64,000 nt of DNA, from contig NZ_CAIT01000010.1 of NCBI RefSeq assembly GCF_000296815.2, forward strand, positions 434,001-498,000. The letters run 5' to 3'. Position 1 is the first letter of the stretch. Every line of letters begins with the position of its first letter. A program made the translations under genes and the position numbers. This DNA comes from Fibrisoma limi BUZ 3 (GTDB taxonomy: Bacteria > Bacteroidota > Bacteroidia > Cytophagales > Spirosomataceae). Positions 50,697 to 59,104 of this stretch are shown one piece after another. The notes under the pieces were generated by a model that was given only the letters and a program-made list of their open reading frames with translations, ran no database searches and had not been told where the DNA came from.

Positions 50697-51392
50697 TCAG
50701 AACGTTAAAGCGATAATTGATGCTGCATAGGTGCCAAATGTGGTGTAGGCGGCTGCCCGGTGGTACGGCTTCAACTCGTAGTTGGTCTGAATGGCGCGCG
50801 CCAGAATATTCGTAGCGACCATACCCGTCAGGTGAACAATCGCCAGGTATTTGTGCAGTTTTATAGAACTGAAGCCCTTCCGCGAGCCAACCGCCGGAGG
50901 AGGGGAGGTCAGCGCCAGCGCCAGGGTTGTTCCGTACGAAATGTTGATGAACGTAGCCATGTTTTCGTGCTGGCGCTTCACCCGGACGTAGTCTTCACCT
51001 TTGGCATTATATAGTTTTGCCCCCAGAAACCCCTGGGCAACGAAGCCCGCCAGCGTAACGAAGCCGCCGATCTGATGCGTTACGAGCATCGTCCGCCGAA
51101 TTTTAAGTTCCTTGGCGCGGCCTTCGGCCGTCAGGGGAGCTGCGTTGGTGATCCGCAACAGTCCTTTGGGTCCCCAGAATGCCCGTTGTGTGAAAATCAT
51201 CTTACGAGGAAGCAGGGGCTGTGCTTCAGTTGAGTCGGTCAGATCAGCCAGCAACGCATCGGCATCCGTAGTGGCCGGGGCCGTAGTGTCGGCAACCGTA
51301 CGGACAGAATCCGGCGTAGCGGTCGGGTTCTGCGCCTGAACAGACCCAATGCCAAGAAAAAGCAGGAAAATGGTAAGCAGTCGATGTTTCAT
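50697..51392 (-). CDS. Four-helix membrane protein with conserved-looking histidines, possibly b-type cytochrome-like
   Basis: From the ATG at 51392 the protein has 231 residues, a signal peptide (to about QA at 20) and a low-complexity Thr/Ala/Asp stretch to about 60. Four hydrophobic helices follow, with His106 at the start of the first, His142 near the second, His180 and His187 in the third and His211 in the fourth. This layout resembles the b561 class, in which pairs of histidines bind heme, but I do not recognise the family and no heme ligand is proven. It lies between the Rieske and YceI genes with spacers of 51 and 5 bases, which supports a redox role. Confidence 0.6.
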   Translation of the reverse strand: MKHRLLTIFLLFLGIGSVQAQNPTATPDSVRTVADTTAPATTDADALLADLTDSTEAQPLLPRKMIFTQRAFWGPKGLLRITNAAPLTAEGRAKELKIRRTMLVTHQIGGFVTLAGFVAQGFLGAKLYNAKGEDYVRVKRQHENMATFINISYGTTLALALTSPPPAVGSRKGFSSIKLHKYLAIVHLTGMVATNILARAIQTNYELKPYHRAAAYTTFGTYAASIIALTF

Positions 51393-51443
51393 AAGGTAAA
51401 CAGGGGACGGCTGAGCCGTCCCCACTTCATAGGTTAGCAGGCA

Positions 51444-51926
51444 TTATTCAGTTACGCGCAGTCTATTGCCGTCGGAGCTCAGTTCGGTTTTATACACCTT
51501 AAGCGTCTGGCTGGCCGGTCCCACCTCAACGGTTCCGTTAGATCTGAATTGAGAGCCGTGATTAGGGCAATAGAAATCATCATCGCCGAGTCTGTATTCA
51601 ATGGTTGTGCCCTGGTGGGTACATATTTTAGACAACGCTACGTAGTTGCCTCCTTTAACGCGGGCAACAATGACATCGCCCTGGTACAAGAAACCGCCGT
51701 CGGTTTTCAACTTCTGGTTGGCCGTTGTCGTCAGATCGAGCGTAAAATCGACCTTGGTGTTGCTATTCCCATTTCCGCCGGGAGTCGGATCATCGCCGTC
51801 GCTGCTCGAACAGGACGTCAGGGTACCCATGCAATAGAATGACATCAGTGCTGCGCTACTTAAGCCCAGGCTGCGCAGAAATTCGCCACGTTTGATGGTC
51901 TCAACAGGTTGTGTCTTGGTTTTCAT
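51444..51926 (-). CDS. Rieske [2Fe-2S] lipoprotein
   Basis: The 160-residue protein has the two Rieske ligand motifs: C-T-H at Cys102 and His104 (SKICTHQGTT) and C-P-N-H at Cys120 and His123 (YCPNHGSQF). The N-terminus has a Tat-like region (IKRGEFLRSLG), a hydrophobic stretch and a lipobox-like LTSC at Cys39, so it is probably exported folded and lipid-anchored. A glycine-, proline- and asparagine-rich linker (41-57) separates anchor and domain. Length and loop fit soluble Rieske proteins rather than the cytochrome bc subunit. The next two genes encode a histidine-rich membrane protein and YceI. Confidence 0.92.
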   Translation of the reverse strand: MKTKTQPVETIKRGEFLRSLGLSSAALMSFYCMGTLTSCSSSDGDDPTPGGNGNSNTKVDFTLDLTTTANQKLKTDGGFLYQGDVIVARVKGGNYVALSKICTHQGTTIEYRLGDDDFYCPNHGSQFRSNGTVEVGPASQTLKVYKTELSSDGNRLRVTE

Positions 51927-51988
51927 CGTGTTACAATTTAGTGTATATACATTGGTATGTAGTTGAAAGCGTAATGTGACTAAAAGCG

Positions 51989-53491
51989 TTACAGACGATA
52001 CCTGATTGACAGAAATGCGCCGGTGCTGAGCAGATTGTATTTGTACACACCGATGCCCCGCAACGGAGCCTTTATGAACGGTTCAAGCTGCCCGGAAAGC
52101 CGCTGACTGAACGGATGCTCATACCCAACAGACATATTAAGCTGGCTGAGTCCGTAGGGACCGGTTTTCGTACTCCAATCGCGGTACTTAATGTGCGGGT
52201 TGTTCGGGTTTTTATAATTGTATTTGTAATCTTCGCGGAGCATAACGTACGACGTAACGCCCCCACTGACGAACCACCGGGCGACTGAGCCATTTGGCCG
52301 CGGCCGGACGATGAGGTCGTATCGGAGGTTAATCGGGATGTCGAGCATATTACAGCGTCCATCGACGGTTGCTGGTTCCGGACCAAAGACGTTATACGGT
52401 GGCCATTCGTATGCATCGCCGTTGGCGCGGTAAATTTTGGTACTATGCAGGATGCCAATCTGGCCACTCCACCGCCGGGCCATTCGGTACTCCAGCATCA
52501 GTCCTACGTTGGTGCCGGGTTTAGAGAAGTTACGTAAACCGATGCCACTTAGATCTGGTGATACCACCGCCCGTATACTTAATCCCTTTTGCAAAGGAGC
52601 CGCTGACGTTGAGCGGACCACTACAGGAGCTGTTACTGGTTCAACCTGTTCAGTTGATAGCGTCAGGTGCGGCCACTGCATCGGCCGGATCGCTAAGGCA
52701 TTGACCGTAGGCAATGAAGCCCGTTCGCTAACCGACGATGCTGTCGGTAGCGATGTTGAGCCACCGGCCGACGCGTCAATGCGTTCACTACGTATTGCGG
52801 TGCCAACACCCAAATTTTCAGGTAGCCGGGAACGGACATACTGACCCAGAAGCGCATCCGTTGGCTGCCGGTTTGTTCGGGGTCGGCGAACTGTATTCTG
52901 GGTGGCTGACCGGTCTTCGTTTACCCGACGTGAGGGGGAAACCGTAGCGACATTCGCTGGCTGACGACCGGAGGCTGTTCGATTGGCTACCTCATTGGTT
53001 GGCAAACGGGAGGAGCTTTGTGGCTGCCTTTCGCCTGATGTCGCGGTTGTGACGGGTTGATCAATCGGCTGATTCTTTCTTGTCGACTGGGGTGAGCCGG
53101 CTGGGCTACGTTGCGTATAATCAGTTTGTTGTTCAGCAACCGACGCGGTTTTTGCCGCAGGCGCTGACCGCTGGTCCGTCGAGGGGCGTACCAGCGAAGT
53201 CCCGGAACCGGTAGCGTTCCGTTGAACGGCTGCAACCGAACCGGCTGTAGGTTTAGACGGTACGTTCTCCAGCGCATACCAGGTTACTCCCGATAGTATC
53301 AGAAGTAGACCGGGAAGGCCCCAACGTAATAGTTTTCCCAGAAAAGCCGTTTGGCCAGTGGTTCCGTCGTGGGCATCCAGCTTGCTTTGCATGGCTTGCC
53401 ACGCTGCGGGGTCAAACGTTGGCTCGAACTCTTCAGCCGATTTTCTGAAGAGCCCGTCCAGTTGGTCATCGGTTAGCTCTTGCATACTCAT
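51989..53491 (-). CDS. Sigma-factor-associated protein with inner-membrane helix and outer-membrane beta-barrel
   Basis: The 500-residue protein has three parts. Residues 1-50 are short and acidic (LTDDQLDGLFRKSAEEFEPT, then FDPAAWQAMQSKLDAHDG), as in cytoplasmic anti-sigma-like regions of Bacteroidota. One membrane helix follows (about 55-74, WGLPGLLLILSGVTWYAL). Residues 75-300 are a Ser/Thr/Pro/Arg/Gln-rich linker with no fold. Residues 303-500 have alternating strands and end FLSIRYRL, as in eight-stranded PorT/OmpA-like barrels. The gene overlaps the sigma factor by 26 bases. It could sense the outer membrane and hold the sigma factor. Barrel proteins with such N-termini occur in the phylum, but their function is not established to my knowledge. 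Confidence 0.75.
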   Translation of the reverse strand: MSMQELTDDQLDGLFRKSAEEFEPTFDPAAWQAMQSKLDAHDGTTGQTAFLGKLLRWGLPGLLLILSGVTWYALENVPSKPTAGSVAAVQRNATGSGTSLVRPSTDQRSAPAAKTASVAEQQTDYTQRSPAGSPQSTRKNQPIDQPVTTATSGERQPQSSSRLPTNEVANRTASGRQPANVATVSPSRRVNEDRSATQNTVRRPRTNRQPTDALLGQYVRSRLPENLGVGTAIRSERIDASAGGSTSLPTASSVSERASLPTVNALAIRPMQWPHLTLSTEQVEPVTAPVVVRSTSAAPLQKGLSIRAVVSPDLSGIGLRNFSKPGTNVGLMLEYRMARRWSGQIGILHSTKIYRANGDAYEWPPYNVFGPEPATVDGRCNMLDIPINLRYDLIVRPRPNGSVARWFVSGGVTSYVMLREDYKYNYKNPNNPHIKYRDWSTKTGPYGLSQLNMSVGYEHPFSQRLSGQLEPFIKAPLRGIGVYKYNLLSTGAFLSIRYRL

Positions 53492-54044
53492 CGTGATTCA
53501 TTTGCTTAAGTAATACGCGTAGGTTTTCCCGCGCCCGGGCTAAGTTAGACTTCGACGTACCGACAGAAATGTTGAGCTTTTCGGCAATTTCTTCGTGGCT
53601 GAATCCGTCAATGGCGTACAGGTTGAACACAATCCGATAGGCCGGGCTCAACCGCTGAACCAGCCCAATCAGGTCTTCGTGGGCCAATTGGCTGAATGCA
53701 TCAGCCTGATCCGATACGATTGTCTGACCAGCCCGGTCAATATCATCGTGTTTATGGTGATGAATCTCGTGCCGGTAATGATCCAGGGCCGTATTGATCA
53801 GAATACGCCGAAGCCAGCCTTTGAATGAATGTTCGGGATCGTACTGCTCCAGCCGGGTAAACACCTTTAGAAAACCGTCGTTCAGCACTTCCAGCGCTTC
53901 CTCCCGGGTAGGTGTGTAGCGCAGGCAAACGCCCATAGCGTAGCCGTAGAACTGCCGGTAGAGCAATTCCTGACTTTGCCGGTGGTTGCGCAGACAACCC
54001 GCCAGCAAATCAGACAGCGCTGGAGCCTTTGGAGCGTTAGACAC
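53466..54044 (-). CDS. ECF-type RNA polymerase sigma factor
   Basis: The 192-residue protein has sigma region 2 (LLYRQFYGYAMGVCLRYTPT, then LEVLNDGFLKVFTRLEQYDP and FKGWLRRILINTALDHYRHE) and region 4 (LSPAYRIVFNLYAIDGFSHE followed by the helix-turn-helix EIAEKLNISVGTSKSNLARA). It starts with GTG at 54044. It overlaps the membrane-spanning partner gene by 26 bases, a typical sigma/anti-sigma arrangement. The targets are unknown; its neighbours are envelope and redox genes, so self-regulation of this block is plausible. I saw no good promoter in the 77 bases upstream. Confidence 0.93.
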   Translation of the reverse strand: MSNAPKAPALSDLLAGCLRNHRQSQELLYRQFYGYAMGVCLRYTPTREEALEVLNDGFLKVFTRLEQYDPEHSFKGWLRRILINTALDHYRHEIHHHKHDDIDRAGQTIVSDQADAFSQLAHEDLIGLVQRLSPAYRIVFNLYAIDGFSHEEIAEKLNISVGTSKSNLARARENLRVLLKQMNHDEYARANR

Positions 54045-54121
54045 AGTGCGTATGGTTAAGATTTGTCGGTCGGCGTCTGACGGATAAAGCGTTACGTTTC
54101 AGATGCCGACCGGTTTACTTA

Positions 54122-54961
54122 TCAATTCAATGGGGCTTCCGGCGTCGTTTTGTACACAATAGGCCAAACCCCTGGCCGCGGTACGCTGACCCCCTTGGTG
54201 CTGCCCCGCTGATTCTGATCACTACCAAAGTAGTAGAGCGGCCAACCTTTGTAGGTAAGCTGCTTACGACCGAATACATCGATGACATTAAAATCTGCCT
54301 TATTTAACGTTGAGGGAATTTCGGTAAGCGAGGCTTCGAACAACGGCCAGGTGGCGTTGTTGCTCAGATCGGCTTTCGTATACGTATTATTGTTCTTCTT
54401 GTCGGGCGCGAAGGCATACAGGGTGCGGCCGGTGCTATCCGTAAAATACAACGTATTTCCGGTTGCTTCTTTATAGTCACTCGTGTAATTTTTTCCGTCC
54501 AGGCCTTTCAACTGGCCGGCCGCAATCAGGATGGTGTAGTTTGGCTTGGCCACGAACCAGCGCTCATTGACGTTTTCGCCCTTGACGTCGCCGGCCTGGG
54601 CATCATTCGCGAAATAGTAAAGCGGCCAGCCTTTATACGCTGTTTGCTTATCGCCGTCGGCGCGGGTAATGGTGGTGAAATCAGATGCCTTCAAGCCGTT
54701 TCCTACCGTTAACGTTTCTTTAAAAAATACGGGCCAGTTGGTTTTGCACTGACCCGAACAGGCCGAATTGCCATCAACATCCGGCGAGAAAACATAAAGT
54801 GTTTTACCGCCGTCGCCGGTCAGGACGGTCCCGAGCGAGGTTGTCGCCAGAGACACATCTGGAGCCGGGGTCGTATTGTCGTCTTTCTGGCAGGCCAGTG
54901 TTCCAGCCGCCAGCAGTACCGCCCATGTTATGTAGCGGGCACTGGTTGTAGCGAATTTCAT
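54122..54961 (-). CDS. Lipoprotein with secreted repeats (Lipoprotein_15 type)
   Basis: From the ATG at 54961 the protein has a signal with lipobox GTLAC (LAAGTLAC). Two to four copies of the repeat seen in Lipoprotein_15 proteins follow: GTVLTGDGGKTLYVFSPDVD, then CSGQCKTNWPVF, YKGWPLYYFANDAQAGDVKG and TGRTLYAFAPDKKNNN, and YKGWPLYYFGSDQNQRGSTK. The role is unknown. The frame extends to 55114, but those 51 residues are unlike a signal and overlap the ribBA terminator. It is upstream of the sigma gene by 77 bases on the same strand and may be part of the same regulon. Confidence 0.87.
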   Translation of the reverse strand: MKFATTSARYITWAVLLAAGTLACQKDDNTTPAPDVSLATTSLGTVLTGDGGKTLYVFSPDVDGNSACSGQCKTNWPVFFKETLTVGNGLKASDFTTITRADGDKQTAYKGWPLYYFANDAQAGDVKGENVNERWFVAKPNYTILIAAGQLKGLDGKNYTSDYKEATGNTLYFTDSTGRTLYAFAPDKKNNNTYTKADLSNNATWPLFEASLTEIPSTLNKADFNVIDVFGRKQLTYKGWPLYYFGSDQNQRGSTKGVSVPRPGVWPIVYKTTPEAPLN

Positions 54962-55064
54962 GGTTATCAACTGTGTTTGGAAGGTGAAAACTGAACAGTT
55001 GAACCGGTTCTCAGCCATATACGCACACTTTAGAGAAAGGGTTGCGTGCGTCAGAAAAAAAAGT

Positions 55065-55112
55065 GCGGCCACCAAAAGCTCTCTTTGTGTAAAGAGAGCT
55101 TTTGGTGGCCGC
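55065..55112 (-). terminator. Strong rho-independent terminator of ribBA
   Basis: The arms 55065-55086 and 55091-55112 are exactly complementary over 22 bases with a GTGT loop. On the minus strand the stem is followed by ACTTTTTTTT. It lies 30 bases after the ribBA stop. Confidence 0.88.
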
Positions 55113-55141
55113 AAGAACCAACGGCTGCCTGAAAGGCTACG

Positions 55142-56428
55142 TTACATCTGTTGCTCGTGATTGACCGGTTCCTGGCTAACAACGGGCTCTTTCATAATCA
55201 AGTGGCCCATTTTGTCGCGCTTGGTACGTAGGTACCGCTCATTATACGGATTGGCCGGTATTTCGATGGGCACGCTGTCTACAATTTCCAGGCCATACCC
55301 CATCAGACCGGCCCGTTTTTTAGGATTGTTCGAAATGAGCCGGATTTTATGGATGTTCAGGTCGCGCAGAATCTGAGCGCCTACGCCATAATCGCGGGCG
55401 TCCATGGGTAAACCGAGGTCCAGATTTGCCTCGACTGTATCGCGGCCCATTTCCTGTAGTTTGTACGCTTTCAGTTTGTTGATCAGACCAATGCCGCGGC
55501 CTTCCTGAAACATATACAGCACAACTCCCTTGCCTTCCGCTTCGACCATCTGCATGGCCGTGTGCAACTGACCTCCGCAGTCGCAGCGGCATGAGCCGAA
55601 AATATCGCCCGTTACACACGAAGAGTGCACACGAACCAGCACCGGCTCGTCGGGTTCCCATGAGCCTTTTACCAGCGCCAGGTGCGTATCGCCCGTGTTG
55701 CTTTGCTTATAGGCAATCAGGTCGAAATGGCCCCATTCGGTAGGCATGTCAACGCCAATCTCGCGCCGGATCAGACTCTCGGTCCGGAGCCGGTATTCGA
55801 TCAGGTCCTGGATGCTAACCAATTTCATGCCAAACCGATCGGCCATCAGCCGAAGCTCAGGCAGTCGGGCCATAGTACCATCTTCGTTCAGCACTTCGAT
55901 CAGCACACCCGCCGGCTCCAGCCCCGCCAGCCGAGCCAGATCGACGGCCGCTTCGGTATGCCCTGCCCGGCGAATAACGCCCCCTTCGACGGCCCGCAAC
56001 GGGAAAATATGCCCCGGACGGCCCAAATCTTCGGGTTTGGTGTCCGGATCAACCAGCGCCTGAATCGTTTTAGAACGGTCGGAGGCCGAAATGCCGGTGG
56101 TACAGCCATTGCCCAGCAAATCGACCGATACGGTAAACGGTGTTGTATGCACAGACGTATTGCTGGTAACCATCATTTCGAGGCCCAGCTCGTGGCATCG
56201 CTCCTCTGTAAGGGGCGCACACATCAGTCCGCGGCCTTCCCGAATCATGAAATTAACCATTTCCGGGGTGATTTTTTCGGCCGCGCAGATCATATCGCCT
56301 TCGTTTTCACGATCTTCATCGTCGACTACCAGCACAATTTTGCCATCCCGAATGTCGGCGATGGCATCTTCAATCCGGTCCAGCCGAATCGGAACGGGGG
56401 CGGTAGTATTGGTATTATTATTGCTCAT
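55142..56428 (-). CDS. ribBA: Bifunctional 3,4-dihydroxy-2-butanone-4-phosphate synthase / GTP cyclohydrolase II
   Basis: From the ATG at 56428 the protein makes both precursors of riboflavin. The first half is RibB, with [20 protein letters not shown] and [20 protein letters not shown]. The second half is RibA, with [20 protein letters not shown] (zinc-binding cysteines) and [20 protein letters not shown]. The frame reaches 56530, but the extra residues are unlike the family and run into the divergent promoter. It is preceded by a TATCTTTG element on the minus strand (56528-56535) and followed by a strong terminator. I found no FMN riboswitch. Confidence 0.95.
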   Translation of the reverse strand: MSNNNTNTTAPVPIRLDRIEDAIADIRDGKIVLVVDDEDRENEGDMICAAEKITPEMVNFMIREGRGLMCAPLTEERCHELGLEMMVTSNTSVHTTPFTVSVDLLGNGCTTGISASDRSKTIQALVDPDTKPEDLGRPGHIFPLRAVEGGVIRRAGHTEAAVDLARLAGLEPAGVLIEVLNEDGTMARLPELRLMADRFGMKLVSIQDLIEYRLRTESLIRREIGVDMPTEWGHFDLIAYKQSNTGDTHLALVKGSWEPDEPVLVRVHSSCVTGDIFGSCRCDCGGQLHTAMQMVEAEGKGVVLYMFQEGRGIGLINKLKAYKLQEMGRDTVEANLDLGLPMDARDYGVGAQILRDLNIHKIRLISNNPKKRAGLMGYGLEIVDSVPIEIPANPYNERYLRTKRDKMGHLIMKEPVVSQEPVNHEQQM

Positions 56429-56459
56429 AGCTTGGTCGATGCGTGTCGGCGGAGTTACC

Positions 56460-56492
56460 TTTGAACTATTTATTAAGCGGTTTGTAAGTTTG
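56460..56492 (+). promoter_or_regulatory. Bacteroidota-type promoter for the gliding-type adhesin gene
   Basis: TTTG (56460-56463) is followed after 21 bases by TAAGTTTG (56485-56492), a full match to the -33/-7 consensus. Transcription would begin near 56499, giving a leader of about 138 bases to the ATG at 56637. Confidence 0.62.
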
Positions 56493-56527
56493 GAGAATCC
56501 AGACTTTATCCAGAAAACTGATTTCGA

Positions 56528-56535
56528 CAAAGATA
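56528..56535 (-). promoter_or_regulatory. Possible -7 element of ribBA
   Basis: On the minus strand these bases read TATCTTTG, fitting TAnnTTTG. No clear -33 TTG is seen. The leader to the ribBA ATG would be about 90 bases. It lies inside the leader of the divergent adhesin gene. Confidence 0.38.
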
Positions 56536-56636
56536 CGTTTCCCGGGGCGCGAAAATGTCCGCTGATGCGTTTTTACGGTAACAACCGACCCAACTACGAT
56601 AACGATAAAACTTTACCCTTTGTGCTAATCTTAAGA

Positions 56637-58634
56637 ATGTGGCCGATCGATGCTAGGGTGAAAACCAGGTGGCCAGGGCTTTATTCGCTATTGGCTTTTA
56701 CGGCGCTCCTGCTGTTTACGCCCCCCCTGCTTTACGCGCAAAATGTGTGTCTGAACCCCGGAGCAGCCGCAAAAGGAGCTTTTGATCTTCAAAGCAGCCG
56801 CATTTGCGTAGGCTCTCCGGTTGTGATTACCAACGTACCGAACAGCGTAACGAACGTAGGCTATAGTTATGACTACAAAGGCAATGGTATCCCGACTAAC
56901 ACTACCCCCAACACTACGTTTACTTACACCCAGCCGGGCTCATTCACGATTCTGCAGGTTGGTAGCGGAGGAGGTCTGGCAACGGGTACTATTTTCTGCC
57001 GGCAGGTAGATGTGTTGCCGCTCGATCCGGTGAAGTTTACCGTACGCTCGTGTTCCGGCCGGAAGGTTATTCTGGATGTGAAGCTGGACGATAAGACCGA
57101 CAAATACAATGTGTACACCATCCGGTGGGGCGACGGCAATACGGAACAGGTGCTCAGGAGCCAGATTGTTAACCAACCTACGCATACGTATTCCAACACG
57201 GGAGCAGCCAATTACACCATTCAGGTTATAGGCGGCTATAATGCACCGGTTAGTTGCAGTTCACCGGTATCAACCACTACGGTCAGTCTCGCCCCGACGG
57301 CCCAGCAACCGACGATTACGAAACTAACGACGGTCAACGAAGGCACCATTTCCATTCAATATCAGGCCAATGGGAGCACCAACGTACAACTGTACCGCAA
57401 GGATGGAAGCGGGGCCTATACCGCAACCGGCCAGGTGGGCAACAATACCGGCACGTTTACCGTCAATTCGGTTGATACCAAGCAGGAGCAATGCTTTCAA
57501 CTGGCGTTTGAAGATGGTTGCGGTAATGTGGGTGCCCGGTCGGAGGAGGTGTGCAGCGTCGTGCTGAACGCAACCGCCAGCAACAAACAGAACGACCTGA
57601 AGTGGACGCCCTACGGTGGAAACGCAGCTAATTTTCGGTACTATCGGCTTTTCCGGAACGGGCAACCGACCGGAGGGCTGATCACCAACCGGACGTTATC
57701 GACATTCAGCGATAATAACCGTATCGAGTGCGGCAGCCAGTATTGCTATTACGTAGAAGCCTACATCAACAGCGGCCGTACGGTAGTGACCTCAATGCCC
57801 ACCTGCGTAACCGGCCAGAACGGCGAAACCCCCGGCGAGTTCCGGTCCATTCTGGTGTCAATAGAAGATGGAGCGCCCCGCCTGGTGGCCACGTTGCCAA
57901 CAACCGGTACTACGTCGAGCTACGCCATGCTGGTGAGCCGGGCCGATAATCCGTCCGGACCGTTCCAGCCCGTTACGTCGGTCGCCAATCGGAACGTGTA
58001 CGAAGATAAAAGCGCCAATCCGTCAACTCAGTCGTATTGCTATCAGGTGGCGTATCAGAACAACTGTGGGCTGCAATCGCCACCGTCCAAACCTGTCTGT
58101 ACGGTACATGTAGGGGCCGGACCATCGGATGCCATCGGCTGGACCACCAGTTCGCCTTTTGCGCCCGGAACGGTTGACAGCTATACCGTCGAAATTATTG
58201 ACTCGCTGAATGGAACAAAGCGTGAGATTCCGCTTGGCATGAACACCCAGTACCAGCCCGATCCGAACGATCCGAATCTACAGACCCAGCGTTTCCGGAT
58301 CATTGCCGTATCGAACAACGGAACCACTAGCTACTCCAATTTCTACACCTTCCGACGCGAGGCCAAAATTCTGACGCCGACGGCTTTTTCCCCCAACGGC
58401 GATGGCATCAACGACGAGTTCATTCCCAAAGGCTTGTTCTGGGACCAGTTCAGTATGCAGGTCTACAATCGCTGGGGCGAAGTCGTTTACAGCACTACCG
58501 ATCAGACCAAGGGGTGGGATGGTACCGTCAGCGGGCAGCCAGCTTCGGCGGGGCAGTATATGTTCCGGATTGAGGTGCGGGATCTGACGGGTCAGAAAAC
58601 AGTCACGACCGGTGCCGTGTTGTTACTACGATAG
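56637..58634 (+). CDS. Secreted gliding-motility-type protein with C-terminal type IX sorting domain (CHU_C)
   Basis: From the ATG at 56637 the protein has a signal peptide (LYSLLAFTALLLFTPPLLYAQ) and about 665 residues. A PKD-like domain is seen early (GYSYDYKGNG, then TFTYTQPGSFTILQVG), followed by fibronectin type III-like repeats with DNNRIECGSQYCYYVEAYI and KSANPSTQSYCYQVAYQNNC. The last 85 residues form the gliding-motility C-terminal domain: TAFSPNGDGINDEFIP, VYNRWGEVVYST and GWDG, ending TGAVLLLR. Such proteins are exported by the type IX system and attached to the surface. An earlier in-frame ATG at 56091 lies inside ribBA and is rejected. Confidence 0.9.
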   Translation: MWPIDARVKTRWPGLYSLLAFTALLLFTPPLLYAQNVCLNPGAAAKGAFDLQSSRICVGSPVVITNVPNSVTNVGYSYDYKGNGIPTNTTPNTTFTYTQPGSFTILQVGSGGGLATGTIFCRQVDVLPLDPVKFTVRSCSGRKVILDVKLDDKTDKYNVYTIRWGDGNTEQVLRSQIVNQPTHTYSNTGAANYTIQVIGGYNAPVSCSSPVSTTTVSLAPTAQQPTITKLTTVNEGTISIQYQANGSTNVQLYRKDGSGAYTATGQVGNNTGTFTVNSVDTKQEQCFQLAFEDGCGNVGARSEEVCSVVLNATASNKQNDLKWTPYGGNAANFRYYRLFRNGQPTGGLITNRTLSTFSDNNRIECGSQYCYYVEAYINSGRTVVTSMPTCVTGQNGETPGEFRSILVSIEDGAPRLVATLPTTGTTSSYAMLVSRADNPSGPFQPVTSVANRNVYEDKSANPSTQSYCYQVAYQNNCGLQSPPSKPVCTVHVGAGPSDAIGWTTSSPFAPGTVDSYTVEIIDSLNGTKREIPLGMNTQYQPDPNDPNLQTQRFRIIAVSNNGTTSYSNFYTFRREAKILTPTAFSPNGDGINDEFIPKGLFWDQFSMQVYNRWGEVVYSTTDQTKGWDGTVSGQPASAGQYMFRIEVRDLTGQKTVTTGAVLLLR

Positions 58635-58669
58635 CAGCAGGCCGTGCGCGAATCAGCCGATAAGTTGGT

Positions 58670-58677
58670 AAGTTTGC
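58670..58677 (+). promoter_or_regulatory. Possible -7 element for ybaB
   Basis: TAAGTTTG matches TAnnTTTG and lies about 91 bases before the ybaB ATG. No -33 TTG is seen at the standard spacing. Confidence 0.3.
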
Positions 58678-58768
58678 AGGCGTTTGAGTCCGGTAGGGCT
58701 CCGAACGACCGCGGCTAGTGCGACTATCTAGGCATGTACTGCCGGGCTGATTAACTAATCGAAATAGT

Positions 58769-59104
58769 ATGTTCAACATGATGGATATGTTCGGGAAGAT
58801 GAAGGAAGTTCAGGCCCGAATGAAAGAAGCGCAGGAATCGCTGAGCACCATTTCTGAAACTGGCGAAGCCGGGGCCGGACTGGTACGGGTGACGGTCAAC
58901 GGTCTGAAGCACGTGCAAAAGATTGAGCTTGATGCCGACCTGATCAAGCCCGAAGAGCGTGAAATGCTGCAGGACCTGATTGTGGCAGCCACAAACAAGG
59001 CAATGGATAACGTTGAAACCAAAGCCCGTGAACACCTTCGCCAGGCTACCGAAGGTTTACTGCCCAACATCCCCGGCCTTGATCTGGGCGGGTTAATGCA
59101 ATAG
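58769..59104 (+). CDS. YbaB/EbfC nucleoid-associated protein
   Basis: The 111-residue protein is a small DNA-binding protein of the YbaB family, which acts as a dimer. Features are FGKMKEVQARMKEAQESLST, then EAGAGLVRVTVNGLKHVQKI and EEREMLQDLIVAATNKAMDN. The charged-helix pattern and glycine-rich tail (NIPGLDLGGLMQ) fit the family. In other bacteria it is often near recR or dnaX; here it precedes a glycosyltransferase whose ATG begins immediately after the TAG stop, so their translation is probably coupled. Confidence 0.93.
   Translation: MFNMMDMFGKMKEVQARMKEAQESLSTISETGEAGAGLVRVTVNGLKHVQKIELDADLIKPEEREMLQDLIVAATNKAMDNVETKAREHLRQATEGLLPNIPGLDLGGLMQ

Noticed and set aside
55682-56464. Open frame of 260 codons on the plus strand opposite ribBA
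   Set aside because: It is the antisense shadow of a strongly conserved gene and contains no recognisable domain.
56091-56636. N-terminal extension of the gliding-type protein into ribBA
   Set aside because: A clear signal peptide starts at the ATG at 56637, the upstream residues resemble nothing, and a matching promoter lies at 56460-56492, inside the extension.
56429-56636. FMN riboswitch in front of ribBA
   Set aside because: I looked for the conserved multi-stem core on the minus strand and found none; the leader would be only about 90 bases.
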